Source: Flavobacterium laiguense
GTDB lineage: Bacteria; Bacteroidota; Bacteroidia; Flavobacteriales; Flavobacteriaceae
Assembly (NCBI RefSeq): GCF_003097655.1
Contig: NZ_QCZH01000016.1
Location: 1 to 64,000, forward strand
Direction of reading: 5' to 3'
Length of the DNA: 64,000 bases
The notes under the pieces are model-generated. The model saw only the letters and a list, made by a program, of their open reading frames with translations, was not told the origin of the DNA and made no database searches. A program made the position numbers and the translations under genes. Positions 8,478 to 18,400 of this stretch are shown piece by piece (within the stretch, counting starts at the first letter, position 1; every line of letters starts with the position of its first letter).

Positions 8478-8507
8478 GGGTAACAATTATAAGAGCAAGT
8501 TGATATA
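8478..8507 (+). promoter_or_regulatory. ECF promoter-like motif, copy 1 of 3
   Basis: GGGTAACA is followed after 13 bases by GTTGATATA. The same two blocks with the same spacing recur at 8633 and 8761. The layout resembles -35 and -10 elements of an ECF sigma factor, and the sigma gene is divergent and about 250 bp away. A 21-codon ORF begins 43 nt downstream. Confidence 0.6.
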
Positions 8508-8549
8508 ACGGTATAAATCAATAATTGGAAATTTAAAAACTTTTAGATT

Positions 8550-8615
8550 ATGGAAAATTTAAAAAAAATAGGGATCACTTTCATCAATAAACTTTGGACA
8601 TTAATTACTCGATGA
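8550..8615 (+). CDS. 21-residue ORF after the first promoter copy
   Basis: The frame reads MENLKKIGITFINKLW and ends TLITR. It begins 43 nt after promoter copy 1. Its first codons and the bases before them (AAACTTTTAGATT then ATG) resemble those of the lipoprotein start (AAACTTAGAAATC then ATG; MNRNLKSIA). It is therefore either a short basic peptide, a leader, or the remnant of a duplicated lipoprotein gene start. Expression is unproven. Confidence 0.25.
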   Translation: MENLKKIGITFINKLWTLITR

Positions 8616-8632
8616 AAAAAAAATAAATACAA

Positions 8633-8662
8633 GGGTAACAAATCAAAATCAAAGTTGATATA
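8633..8662 (+). promoter_or_regulatory. ECF promoter-like motif, copy 2 of 3
   Basis: GGGTAACA, 13 bases, GTTGATATA: identical in both blocks to copy 1 while the spacer differs. Five nt on begins a six-codon frame (MKFKKI) of no evident meaning. A copy of the palindrome TCCCGATAATTATCGGGA lies downstream at 8713-8730. Confidence 0.6.
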
Positions 8663-8712
8663 AGAATGAAGTTTAAAAAAATCTAATTCTAGCTCCCTCT
8701 CCTTTGGAAGAG

Positions 8713-8730
8713 TCCCGATAATTATCGGGA
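8713..8730. repeat. Dispersed 18-bp palindrome TCCCGATAATTATCGGGA
   Basis: This palindrome is identical to the one inside the repeat at 8382-8399 and differs only in the central two bases from those at 52927-52944 and 63215-63232. Here it is flanked by imperfectly complementary CCCTCTCC and GGGGTGAGGG tracts, lying between promoter copies 2 and 3. Confidence 0.7.
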
Positions 8731-8760
8731 GGGGTGAGGGAAAAGATTTTTCAAAAACAA

Positions 8761-8790
8761 GGGTAACAATATCAAACCTTAATTGATATA
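8761..8790 (+). promoter_or_regulatory. ECF promoter-like motif, copy 3 of 3
   Basis: GGGTAACA, 13 bases, ATTGATATA. This copy is closest to the lipoprotein gene (ATG at 8875) and would give a leader of roughly 75-80 nt. All three copies are also preceded by a CAAGG/CAGGG-like block. Confidence 0.65.
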
Positions 8791-8874
8791 GACAAAAAGA
8801 AACTATAATTAACAACCCGAATCTGAAACAACCTCTTGGACATTTCCAAGACAGATTTAAAAAACTTAGAAATC

Positions 8875-9867
8875 ATGAACAGAAATTTAAAATCAATCGC
8901 TTTTTTGTTTTTAGGAACAATCGCAATGGTAAGCTGTACAAACGACAACATTACCGATGACAATGAAATTCCAAATATTCCAGCAACAGCTACTGAATTA
9001 AAAGAAGTCAGAACCGAAGCACTAACCAAACTAAAACAAACATTCACTATCACCGAAGCCTCTGGATCAGTAACACTAACTTCGGAAAAAGGGGTGAAAT
9101 TAATGATCAACAGAGATTACCTTCGCAAAAACGGTATTGCAGTAACAGGCCCAATCAACATCGAATACGTAGAATTATTTGACAAAGGACACATGCTAGT
9201 AGCCAACAAACCAACGATGGGACTGACTACAGACGGAAAGAAAAATTTATTAATCTCAGGCGGAGAATTCTACATCAAAGCTACTCAAGACGGAGTAGCA
9301 CTTGAATCAGTAGCCACAATGACCCTTCTTGTCCCAGCAAGCTTAACCGATGGAATAAAAACAGGAATGACACTTTGGTTAGGTAATTTAGAAGACCCCG
9401 AAAACTTAGTTTGGAAAAATATAGCCGATGCTGCAGGTACCAATGGAGGAAAAGGCGGAGTACAAGGAGAAGGAAACAACTACTACGTTTCTTTTGGAAC
9501 CTTTGGATGGACTAACGTAGATAAATTCTATAGTGACCCTAGACCCAAAACAACCATTCTTGTTGATGCGCCCGAAGGATATGACAATAAAAACAGCGCC
9601 ATTTATTTATCTTACGACGGAGAGGGCAAAAACGCTCTTGCCAAACTGGACACTTACACTACAGCCGGATTATTCAGCGAACATTATGGTCAAATTCCAA
9701 TTGGGTTAGCTTGTCACATAATTTTTGCCACCGAAGACAATGGACAATGGAGATGGGCTATCAAAGCGGTAACAGTGGCCGCAAATGATGTCTATACTTT
9801 TACATTAGCCGAAACAACCGTAGGCACCGAAGCTCAATTAATAGCTGCAATCAATGCTATTCAATAA
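8875..9867 (+). CDS. Exported lipoprotein of unknown function, probable ECF sigma target
   Basis: The start at 8875 gives a type II signal peptide with lipobox AMVSC (Cys about residue 21) followed by an Asp/Asn-rich linker; an ATG at 8836 would bury the signal. The 330-residue protein has an N-terminal beta-rich region (EASGSVTLTSEKGVKLMINRDYL ... ISGGEFYIKATQDG) that recalls ZU5-like folds of Bacteroidota surface lipoproteins, and a C-terminal part with WRWAIKAVTV. I do not recognise a named family. Asp/Asn residues after the lipid Cys may allow surface export. It stands alone between three ECF-promoter-like motifs and a strong terminator, divergent from the sigma/TPR pair, so it is probably the main local target of that sigma factor. 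Confidence 0.75.
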   Translation: MNRNLKSIAFLFLGTIAMVSCTNDNITDDNEIPNIPATATELKEVRTEALTKLKQTFTITEASGSVTLTSEKGVKLMINRDYLRKNGIAVTGPINIEYVELFDKGHMLVANKPTMGLTTDGKKNLLISGGEFYIKATQDGVALESVATMTLLVPASLTDGIKTGMTLWLGNLEDPENLVWKNIADAAGTNGGKGGVQGEGNNYYVSFGTFGWTNVDKFYSDPRPKTTILVDAPEGYDNKNSAIYLSYDGEGKNALAKLDTYTTAGLFSEHYGQIPIGLACHIIFATEDNGQWRWAIKAVTVAANDVYTFTLAETTVGTEAQLIAAINAIQ

Positions 9868-9886
9868 GTTCAGAATTCAAATAACG

Positions 9887-9920
9887 AAAAAAAGTGGTGA
9901 TTTGCTCACCACTTTTTTTT
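9887..9920 (+). terminator. Rho-independent terminator after the lipoprotein gene
   Basis: AAGTGGTGA and TCACCACTT form a perfect stem around TTTGC, with an A-run before and a T-run of eight after. It separates the lipoprotein gene from the CHAT operon. Confidence 0.9.
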
Positions 9921-9943
9921 ACATTTAAAAATAATTTAAAACA

Positions 9944-10141
9944 CGTTGGGTGTAATTCAGTTTAATTAAAAAATGAACCACATAGACACATAGATTTATA
10001 ACTAATGATTAAAGAATGAATAGGGAATAGTACTATTTTTCACATAGATTGACTATGTGAAAAGTGAAACATCTATCAAATTCTTTTTAAACAATATAAA
10101 TTCTATGTTTCTATGTGGTAAAAAAATAATTACACCCAACG
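9944..10141. repeat. 198-bp palindromic (MITE-like) element
   Basis: The outer arms CGTTGGGTGTAATT (9944-9957) and its exact complement (10128-10141) enclose second arms beginning ACCACATAGACACATAG (from 9977) with a near-complement ending at 10119. At the centre is an 11-bp hairpin (10037-10063, TTTTCACATAG and complement). The whole region would fold into one long hairpin. It has no coding capacity and lies just before the PKD/CHAT operon. Confidence 0.7.
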
Positions 10142-10207
10142 GGTTTGAATAGTAATTTAGTTTTCGAATGCTCCCAAAACTAGTATGACCGACCAAAATA
10201 ACCAAAT

Positions 10208-12157
10208 ATGAACAAATCGCTAGTAGTCTTTTTTCTCATTATTACATTTCCTTTTTACGCCCAAGTCAAAGTAAAAGACACCATTACCCGAAGAGCCAAT
10301 ATTGGATACGACCAAAAAGGAAACTTGGTTACTTTTAGACCCAAAACACCTCCTTTGATTCCTATTGCCGGAGCACCAAAACCAAGTTATTCCTATTTAT
10401 GGGAATTGGGCGATGGCCATTACAGCAAAGAGGCCGAACCCAAACATGTCTATAAAAACAAAGGAACCTATACGGCGCGACTGACCGTAACGAACAATTA
10501 TGACAATGGAAAACCTCCGGCTACCCGTCCCAAAAAAGTAGTCGTTAACGACATTGAAAATACCAATTACAAAGACATTGCTTCTATTGTTGATCAAAAT
10601 GGATTGTCTATTTTTAAAAATTGCGACCCAATTCCGGAACAGGAAATGCAAGTGGTTGTGAGCTATGAAAACCTAGAAAACTATGTGTCCAATGGGAAAC
10701 TCTATCTTTTTTACAATGAAAAACAATTCAAAAACAATAATTTCGATTTACAGGAAGTAAGACCCTATGCAGGAGAGAGAACCGTAAAAGAAAACAACAT
10801 CGTTTCAACCGATGATATTGATAATTCGAATCGTTATTTAGCATCTATTGAAACTTTGGCTTTCGCCAAAAAACATATCGAAACCACTAATGAAACCGAC
10901 TTGGATTCCACTTTATTAGCCGCCAAAAACAGCTATGCAGCTGTGTCCATTTTAGAAATCGACGATCACAACCCAGGAGAAACCCGAAATGTGTTTTACA
11001 CGTTCAAAACCACTCCCGAAATGATCAAAGACACCAGTGCCACCATAACGATGCGTAGCATCTACGTTCCCAACCGAAGTTTTAAAAACCATAAAATAAA
11101 AAATCTGGAAATGGAAATCGTCACTTCCCACGATCCCAACAAAATGGGCTCTAACGGAAGCTTTATGAATTACAGATTCGTACGCTACAAAAGAGTCAAA
11201 TTCAAAACCAGCTTTCAAAACAATGGCGAAGGACCTGCCAGAAAAATACAGCTCGAAACCGACATTCCTGATATGTTCGATAAAAGTACCTTGGAAATTG
11301 AAGGCATGTATCCCGAATGTCCCATTTGTCCCAAAGGCGAAGTGGCCACTACCAGTTGTTTGGATGTTATCGAAAGAAATACCCAAATATTTTTTGTCTT
11401 TAGAAACATCTATTTACCGGGAAGCAACCAGAAAAACGTAAAGGAAATTGACAGCACCAAAGGATTTGTAAAATACTCCATGAAATTCAATGAAGACTTT
11501 CACAAGATAAAAACCAAAAGCAGAACCGCCATTATTTTTGACAAAAACGAACCAATTATTACCAATTATGCCACTACCCGATTTATACCGGGCATCTCCA
11601 TTGGAGCAAAAGCAGGTTATAACTTCTATAGCAATTTAGACAATTCCAAAAGTTATTTTGTCGGAGCCACCATTTCCCCTTTTAAATCCTACCGTTATTA
11701 TGGACAAGCCGAATTTTTAAATAGCGTCACTTCCTATGACGGAGCCACCACCAAAACTCAAAAAATTGATCAGAGTACAGGTACCGTGAATTTAAAACGC
11801 ATTACCACGTCCATTGAAAACAAAAATATCAATTGGGAAATTCCGGTATTGTTCCGATACAATATTTCCACTTATTTTGGAGTGGGAGCTGGATTTCAAG
11901 TCAATATGAATGTATCCGAAGAGCAGACACAAAACATCAAAACCGATGTGTACGAAGGAACCTCGGATAAATTTTTAATACGAACAGAATACTCAACCGT
12001 TACAACAAAAAATGCATCAACCGAATTGAAGTCCGGTTTGTTACTCGATTTCACAGCCGGTTTTGCCCGAATAGGCCCTAGCTTAGGAGCGCGTTATGTA
12101 CTCAACTTTGACAATGATTTTAATTATTTTCAGTTGTATGGTATCTGGAAATTTTAG
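10208..12157 (+). CDS. PKD-domain protein with C-terminal outer-membrane barrel-like region
   Basis: A Sec signal peptide (MNKSLVVFFLIITFPFYAQ) is followed by a PKD domain at about residues 55-117 (YLWELGDGHYSKEAEPKHVY, typical WxxGDG core). The middle part contains DPNKMGSNG, as in repeat-containing surface proteins. From about residue 460 (PGISIGAKAGYNFYS) alternating aromatic/small-residue strands end in GIWKF, the terminal Phe pattern of outer-membrane barrels. I infer an outer-membrane protein exposing a PKD domain. It is the first gene of the operon with the CHAT protein (36 nt gap), retropepsin and adhesin. Its precise role is unknown. Confidence 0.7.
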   Translation: MNKSLVVFFLIITFPFYAQVKVKDTITRRANIGYDQKGNLVTFRPKTPPLIPIAGAPKPSYSYLWELGDGHYSKEAEPKHVYKNKGTYTARLTVTNNYDNGKPPATRPKKVVVNDIENTNYKDIASIVDQNGLSIFKNCDPIPEQEMQVVVSYENLENYVSNGKLYLFYNEKQFKNNNFDLQEVRPYAGERTVKENNIVSTDDIDNSNRYLASIETLAFAKKHIETTNETDLDSTLLAAKNSYAAVSILEIDDHNPGETRNVFYTFKTTPEMIKDTSATITMRSIYVPNRSFKNHKIKNLEMEIVTSHDPNKMGSNGSFMNYRFVRYKRVKFKTSFQNNGEGPARKIQLETDIPDMFDKSTLEIEGMYPECPICPKGEVATTSCLDVIERNTQIFFVFRNIYLPGSNQKNVKEIDSTKGFVKYSMKFNEDFHKIKTKSRTAIIFDKNEPIITNYATTRFIPGISIGAKAGYNFYSNLDNSKSYFVGATISPFKSYRYYGQAEFLNSVTSYDGATTKTQKIDQSTGTVNLKRITTSIENKNINWEIPVLFRYNISTYFGVGAGFQVNMNVSEEQTQNIKTDVYEGTSDKFLIRTEYSTVTTKNASTELKSGLLLDFTAGFARIGPSLGARYVLNFDNDFNYFQLYGIWKF

Positions 12158-12193
12158 AGTTTTACATACAAAAAAAATAGTAAAATCGAAGTT

Positions 12194-14902
12194 ATGCTAA
12201 AAAACATTGTTCTCTTGTACCTGTTTACTTCTCTGACACTATTCGGACAAAAAAAACATACCCAAGAAGACATCACTTATGAGGCAATTGACTTATTCGT
12301 AGCCAATCCAACCTTGGAAGGCATTCAACACCTTAATACTGTTGAAGCTGATTTTTGGAAAAATCAAAATCAAAAATCAAAAAATGCATTACTTTCCATC
12401 GTTGTCTTAAACTGCAACAAAGCCTATTTCGAAAATAAATTTGGCAAAACAAACCAAGCCATTGCCAGTTATGAAAAAGCCTGGAAACTATACCAAACCT
12501 ACCAACTCACCGATTATGACATTGTTGAATTTTGCCTCAAACCACTCGGCAATCTCTACACCATCATTGGGGATTATGACAATGCCGAAAACACTATCAA
12601 GCACTATTATTTTATTGCCAATCAGGAAAAAAACGAAAACAATACAATAGCAGCAATTCTCAATTTATCCAATGTCTATCAAAGTTCGGGCAAGAACACC
12701 CTGGCTATCGATTTATTGGAAAACACCTTAAAAACCGCAAAACTTTCGCCCGTTCAAAAAGGAAGTTTATTGAATAATCTGGGCAATACTTATTTGCTTA
12801 GCGCCAAAGAATTAAGCATTGACCCAAAAACGTATTTCAAAGCCGAGAACAGCTACGAAGCGGCTATTCAACTTTTGAAAAACAAACAAAATCAATCCGA
12901 GGCTTTGTCCAATTGCTATCGAAACCTAGCTTCTCTAAATAGTCAAAAAAGCGATTTTAAAAAAGCAAACACCTATTTCGAAAAGGCAAAAAAACTATTT
13001 TTACTTTCCAAAAACCAAGAGGTTCGAGCCATTGCAAAATTGTATTACGAAGAAGCGTTGTTGCTTTTCAAACAAAGTAAAACGCCCCAAGCGTTGCAAT
13101 CCATCCAGCATATTTATCAAACCTTAATTCCGTTATACAGCAGTCAAAAAAGAAATGTCCCTTTACAAAGTTCCTTGTATGCCGAAACGGTTTTACTCGA
13201 CGCATTAGATCTGCAAGCCGACATTTACAACCTTCAAAATCAACCCAAAAAAGCACTACAAGTTTATTCGCTTTGCTTTCCCATAGAGGAATTAATGAGT
13301 AGTTTGTTGCTCTATGAAAATTCTAAAATTATAAATCAAGTCAGAATGAGCAATCGAACCGAAAAATGCATTGCCATCTACAATAAATTATACCTAAAAG
13401 AGAACAAAATCAGTTATATCGAACAAGCTTTTCAACTCGCTGAAAAAACAAAATCAGGGGTTTTAAAAAGTGAACTTTCCAGAAACAGAAGGGCTTCAAA
13501 AAAAGAAAAACAAAAGATTCACGAATTACAGTTTTGGAACAATGAAATCCTGAAAGAACAACAAAAAGGGGAATTAGCCAACATTTACAAAATCAACAAG
13601 GCCATCAAAAAGCAAAACGAAACCATGCTTTTGCTAAAAGAACTACAAACTAAAAATACCGATCTTGACATAAAACCCATCGATTTAAATGGCTTGTATT
13701 CCAAACTGGAGTCAGATGATGCGCTCATGGTTTACTATTTTTCAGGTTATGAGAACATGTATTGTTTTGCTTTGGGTGGCACACAAAAAGAAAAAATAGC
13801 CTTGAATTCTTTCAGCAATGATGCTCATTACTCCGTTTATTTTTGGCAATTCATCGCCTATTTCAATGATGCCAATGCCATTACCAACGACATAAAAGGA
13901 TACAATCATTTTGGAAAAATAGCCTATGACAGATTACAATTACCTCAAAATGTGAATAATAAAAACCTAGTAATCATTCCAGATGGGCTGCTTGACTTCC
14001 TGCCATTTGAAGCCTTGATTACCAAAGAATCCAACACTACCAATTTTGAAAAAATGCATTATTTACTACATGATTTCAACATTGCCTATAACAATTCGGC
14101 TCGTTTTTATTTGAATACCAAGTCCTTTTCCCCTAAAGAAAAAACGGTTTTGGGTATTTTTCCCGTTTTCGAAAAAACCAATTACGCCTTGACCCATTCC
14201 AAAACCGAATTACAATCCATCAAAAATAGTTTCAAGGGGCGTTTTTTTGAAAATGACTCGGCCTCTTTTGAAAATTTCAAAAACGACGCTTCCGCTTATT
14301 CCATACTGCATTTATCGACCCATGCCACTGCCGGCAATATTGAAACACCAGCCAGTATCAAATTTTACGATCGCGAAGTGCTTTACTCAGAGCTCTACCA
14401 TCTTAACATCAATCCAAATTTGGTTGTTCTAAGCGCCTGCGAAACAGGAATTGGCAAACTCTACAAATCCGAAGGCGCGATGAGTGTCGCCAGAGGTTTT
14501 CAGTTTGCGGGAGCTCAAAATCTATTGTTTTCTTTATGGAAAGTCAATGATTACACGACAGCTGTATTTATGGGGGATTTCTACAAATACATCAATAAAA
14601 ACGACTCCTATTTTGAAGCCAATGCAAAAGCCAAACTTAATTTTTTAAAAAACAAAAAAATCTCAAACGCTAAAAAGTCGCCTTATTATTGGGCTGCTTT
14701 TGTGTATTACGGCAGTCTCGAAAACAAAGAAAAAGACAACTATTGGTTAGCATTCTTTGTGATTTCTTGCATCCTATTGCAATGTTTTGTTTTGTACAGG
14801 CTCTTTTTAAGGAAAATAAAAAACAAAAATTTTAAGACGAAAAAACTTTTAAAACCAATACTAACACTATTTTTACATTATAGGAAACACTACAATAGTT
14901 AA
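12194..14902 (+). CDS. TPR-CHAT (caspase-like) protease-like membrane protein
   Basis: CHAT domains are caspase-fold (clan CD) cysteine peptidases. The putative catalytic dyad is present: His710 in ILHLSTHATAG and Cys749 in VLSACETGIG, followed by the family motif EGAMSVARGFQFAGA and NLLFSLWKVND. Before this lie an export signal (MLKNIVLLYLFTSLTLFGQ), TPR-like helices over about residues 30-400 and a coiled-coil region near 430-490. A transmembrane helix follows the CHAT domain at about 850-872, with a basic cytoplasmic tail of about 30 residues. The domain should therefore lie in the periplasm anchored to the inner membrane. The next gene, a retropepsin, begins 3 nt after the stop codon, suggesting two proteases made together. 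Substrates are unknown. Confidence 0.85.
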   Translation: MLKNIVLLYLFTSLTLFGQKKHTQEDITYEAIDLFVANPTLEGIQHLNTVEADFWKNQNQKSKNALLSIVVLNCNKAYFENKFGKTNQAIASYEKAWKLYQTYQLTDYDIVEFCLKPLGNLYTIIGDYDNAENTIKHYYFIANQEKNENNTIAAILNLSNVYQSSGKNTLAIDLLENTLKTAKLSPVQKGSLLNNLGNTYLLSAKELSIDPKTYFKAENSYEAAIQLLKNKQNQSEALSNCYRNLASLNSQKSDFKKANTYFEKAKKLFLLSKNQEVRAIAKLYYEEALLLFKQSKTPQALQSIQHIYQTLIPLYSSQKRNVPLQSSLYAETVLLDALDLQADIYNLQNQPKKALQVYSLCFPIEELMSSLLLYENSKIINQVRMSNRTEKCIAIYNKLYLKENKISYIEQAFQLAEKTKSGVLKSELSRNRRASKKEKQKIHELQFWNNEILKEQQKGELANIYKINKAIKKQNETMLLLKELQTKNTDLDIKPIDLNGLYSKLESDDALMVYYFSGYENMYCFALGGTQKEKIALNSFSNDAHYSVYFWQFIAYFNDANAITNDIKGYNHFGKIAYDRLQLPQNVNNKNLVIIPDGLLDFLPFEALITKESNTTNFEKMHYLLHDFNIAYNNSARFYLNTKSFSPKEKTVLGIFPVFEKTNYALTHSKTELQSIKNSFKGRFFENDSASFENFKNDASAYSILHLSTHATAGNIETPASIKFYDREVLYSELYHLNINPNLVVLSACETGIGKLYKSEGAMSVARGFQFAGAQNLLFSLWKVNDYTTAVFMGDFYKYINKNDSYFEANAKAKLNFLKNKKISNAKKSPYYWAAFVYYGSLENKEKDNYWLAFFVISCILLQCFVLYRLFLRKIKNKNFKTKKLLKPILTLFLHYRKHYNS

Positions 14903-14905
14903 TGC

Positions 14906-15343
14906 ATGAAAAACCTACATGAAATCCTTAAAAAAGAAGATTATAAAAAAGTGTCTTTTAAAATCACCAAAACGCAACACCTTTTGATCAAAGCAAAAAT
15001 CAATGGTGTTAAAGGGAATTTTATTCTAGACACAGGCGCTTCAAACAGTTGCGTAGGATTTGAAAGTATTGAGTATTTTATTTTGGAAGCCCAAAAGTCT
15101 AAAACCAAAGCTTCGGGAGCTGGAGCCACAGGAATCTTGACTGAAACTGCCACAAATAACAGTCTGCAACTCGGCAGATGGAAAGACTTGGATTTCGACC
15201 TCGTCATTTTTGATTTATCCCATGTCAATGAAGCCTTAGATCATCATAAAGTAAAACCTGTACACGGCATTATTGGCGCCGATATTTTAATGAAAGGCAA
15301 AGGAATAATAGACTATCACAATCATTGTTTATATTTAAGATAA
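14906..15343 (+). CDS. Retropepsin-like aspartic protease
   Basis: This 145-residue protein has the single catalytic motif FILDTGASNSCVG (Asp42) and the second hydrophobic-hydrophobic-Gly motif GIIGADIL near residue 127, as in retropepsin-type proteases, which act as dimers. No signal peptide or membrane helix is visible, so it appears cytoplasmic, unlike the exported CHAT protein whose stop codon lies 3 nt upstream. It could act on the CHAT protein's cytoplasmic tail or on another cytoplasmic substrate; this is inference. The next gene follows after 58 nt. Confidence 0.8.
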   Translation: MKNLHEILKKEDYKKVSFKITKTQHLLIKAKINGVKGNFILDTGASNSCVGFESIEYFILEAQKSKTKASGAGATGILTETATNNSLQLGRWKDLDFDLVIFDLSHVNEALDHHKVKPVHGIIGADILMKGKGIIDYHNHCLYLR

Positions 15344-15401
15344 ATTCTTGCAAAAAAATAATATATTTGCCCAAAGCGCTGACTTTAACAAATATATCCT
15401 T

Positions 15402-18400
15402 ATGAAGAAGATTTTACTTTGCTTGTTTCTTTTAACGTCTATTAGTTTTTATTCGCAAGTTGCCAATATGACTCACTGTGCCGGAGACACAACTTTTAAC
15501 TTACCTTACCACAACTCTTTATTAATTGGTAATCTAAACCCAGCCGAAACTACAGTAAGTTATCATTTAACAGCTACGGATGCATCTAATGGTGCAAATG
15601 TTATTTCTAATCCAACGAATTTTATTGTTCCACAAAGTCAAAGAAACCTCTTAGCTTCTCAAACCATTTATGCAAGAATTAACCATCTGGGAAACATTAC
15701 TACTAATTATTTTAGTTTGATTGTGAATGCTGATTTTTTCAGTGTTGCCATCATAGACCCTATAAATTGCTATAACAATGCCATTATTAACCTTGACATA
15801 ATTGGCGGGGCGGTTCCTTTTGTTTGTTTAATAAATGGCACTCCTAATACTGATCCCATTTTTTACGGCAACAACTTTAATCCCACAAGGCTTCACATTC
15901 GAAATTTAGTTGCGGGAACATACAACATTGAAATAATAGACGCAATTGGGTGTTTAACTCGTGGCTCCTGGACTATAGAGCCCTCATCAATAATACCTCT
16001 AGACACTCCCACAGTAGCAGTTATAAACGCAACTTGCAAAGGCAGTAACAATGGTGCAATAAACATTAACACTAGTGGAGGAAAATCACCTTTTAGCTAT
16101 TCCATCAACGATGGAGTTACCTATGTTCCTAATAATACATTTACAAATTTAGCAGCAGGAAACTATACTGTTTATGTTAAAGATACCAGTGATTGCATAC
16201 AAACAACAAACACTTCAGTAACTGAGCCTAATTTGCTGCAAACGTCGGCAGCCTTAACAAAACCTATAGATTGTGTAAGCAATGCTACAGTAACAGTTAC
16301 TGCAACAGGAGGCACTGCTCCATATACCTATTCAAAAGACGGAATTACTTTTGTACAAAGTAACGTTTTTGATAATTTAGTTGCAGGAACCTATACCTCT
16401 TATGTAAAAGATGCAAATGGTTGCATCAATCAAAATTCCGTAGTTATCTCTCCACTTATATCTCTAAGTGCAACTATTACAAAAACTGATGTACTTTGTA
16501 ATGGAAATAACGATGGGTCAATAACTGTTAATGCAATAGGAGGACAAACTCCTTATCAATATTCTATAAACAATGGGACTTATACAACCGGCAATAGTTA
16601 CACTACTAAAGCTGGAACGTATACTATTAAGGTAAAAGACGCTAATGGCTGTATAGCACAACTTGGATATGTGATAACAGAGCCAGCGGCTTTAAACACA
16701 ACAGCAATGATTGTTGAGCAAACGGCGGCTATTACGGCAACTGGAGGAACTTTACCTTATCAATACTCATTGGATGGAGTTAATTATCAAGCTAGTAATG
16801 TTTTTCCAAATTTAGCACCCGGAAACTACATTTTTAGAGCAAGAGATTCTCAAGGTTGTGGAGCAACGATCCCGGCAACTATCTTACCAGTTTTAACTTC
16901 TACGGCAATTATTACAAAACAACTAGATTGTAACAGCAATGCTGAAATTGCAATTACCGCATCTGGCGGACAAGCTCCTTATCAATATTCAATAGACGGA
17001 GGAATGACGTTCCAAACGAGCAATGTTTTTAACAATCTAACTACTGGAACATATACTGCAGCTGTAAAAGATACCCTTAATACTGTAAATTATGCAAATA
17101 CAATTATAATCGCGCCTCCAATGCCTGTAACTGCAACTTTAGTGATTGCTCAAGCAGCCAATTGTGGAGAAAGTGCCACCGTGACTATTACTGCAACTGC
17201 TGGAAAAGCACCTTACCTCTATTCTTTTGATGGATCTAACACTTTTACATCTGTAAATACTGCTACTGGCTTAACTGCAGGAACTCATTCTTTATTTGTT
17301 AAAGACGCTAACGGTTGTTTAGCTGCTTTATCTGTAGTTATTGCGCCTTCATCTTCTTTGTCTGCAACTTTTACGACCACGAACCCATACTGCTCTCAAA
17401 GCAAAGATGGAAAAATAACTTTAACAGCAACTGGAGGAACTACACCTTACACCTATTCAATAGGTAATGGTTATGTCGCAAGTAATATTTTCAATAATTT
17501 ATCTGCCGGGTATTATACTGTAAACGTAAAAGATGCTCTTGGATGTCTATATACTATGGTTGCAACCATTGTAGAGCCTACTATTTTATCAATGACAGCA
17601 AGCACTACAAACTCAACAACAAGTGCTGATAATGATGGAACTATAACCCTTAATGCTACGGGAGGGGTTGCTCCTTATACTTATGCAATAACAGATAGCG
17701 GATTTCCAATTAATTCTTTTCAAACTTCTAATATTTTTACTGGCCTAAAAGCTGGATCATATGATGTTGAAGTGAGAGATGCAGTAGGATGTATCTACTT
17801 ACAAACAAATATTACTATAGTTAATAAATCTAATTCACTTGTAGCAACAACTGCTGTAACGCCTACAACATGTCTTAATCCTACTGGAACAATAACCGTT
17901 AGTGTATCTGGAGGTGTAGTACCTTATCAATATTCAGTTGATAATGGAATAAATTTTGTTCCTTCAAATGTATTTAGTGGTTTGACACCCGGAACTTATA
18001 GCATAAAAGTTCGAGACGCAGAAAACAACATAACTTCAATTTTTGCAGTAATAACTCCTATAAACGCTCCGTCCGTTTCAGCAACAGTTAATTCAAATGT
18101 ACTTTGCAAAGGAGATCATACGGGTTCAATAACAGCTGCAGCAACAGGAGGACAAGCGCCATATACTTATTCATTAAATGGAGGTGCTTTTAACGTCACT
18201 AATACTTTTACTAATCTTTATGTCGGTAGTTCTAACATTACAGTAAAAGACACCAATGGCTGTATTGCAACAACAACTCTTGCTTTATCAGAACCTGCTA
18301 CAAGCTTATCTGCAACTGCTATAGCTATTAATGATCAAGGTATAATTGTTAATGCAGAGGGAGGAACTTCACCATATCTATATTATTTACAAAACAATAA

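Noticed and set aside
11215..11441. ORFs on both strands inside the PKD protein
   Set aside because: They overlap a gene with consistent signal peptide, domain and barrel features; no independent support.
15348..15401. N-terminal extension of the SprB-repeat adhesin
   Set aside because: It would place hydrophilic residues before the signal peptide; ATG at 15402 is the natural start.
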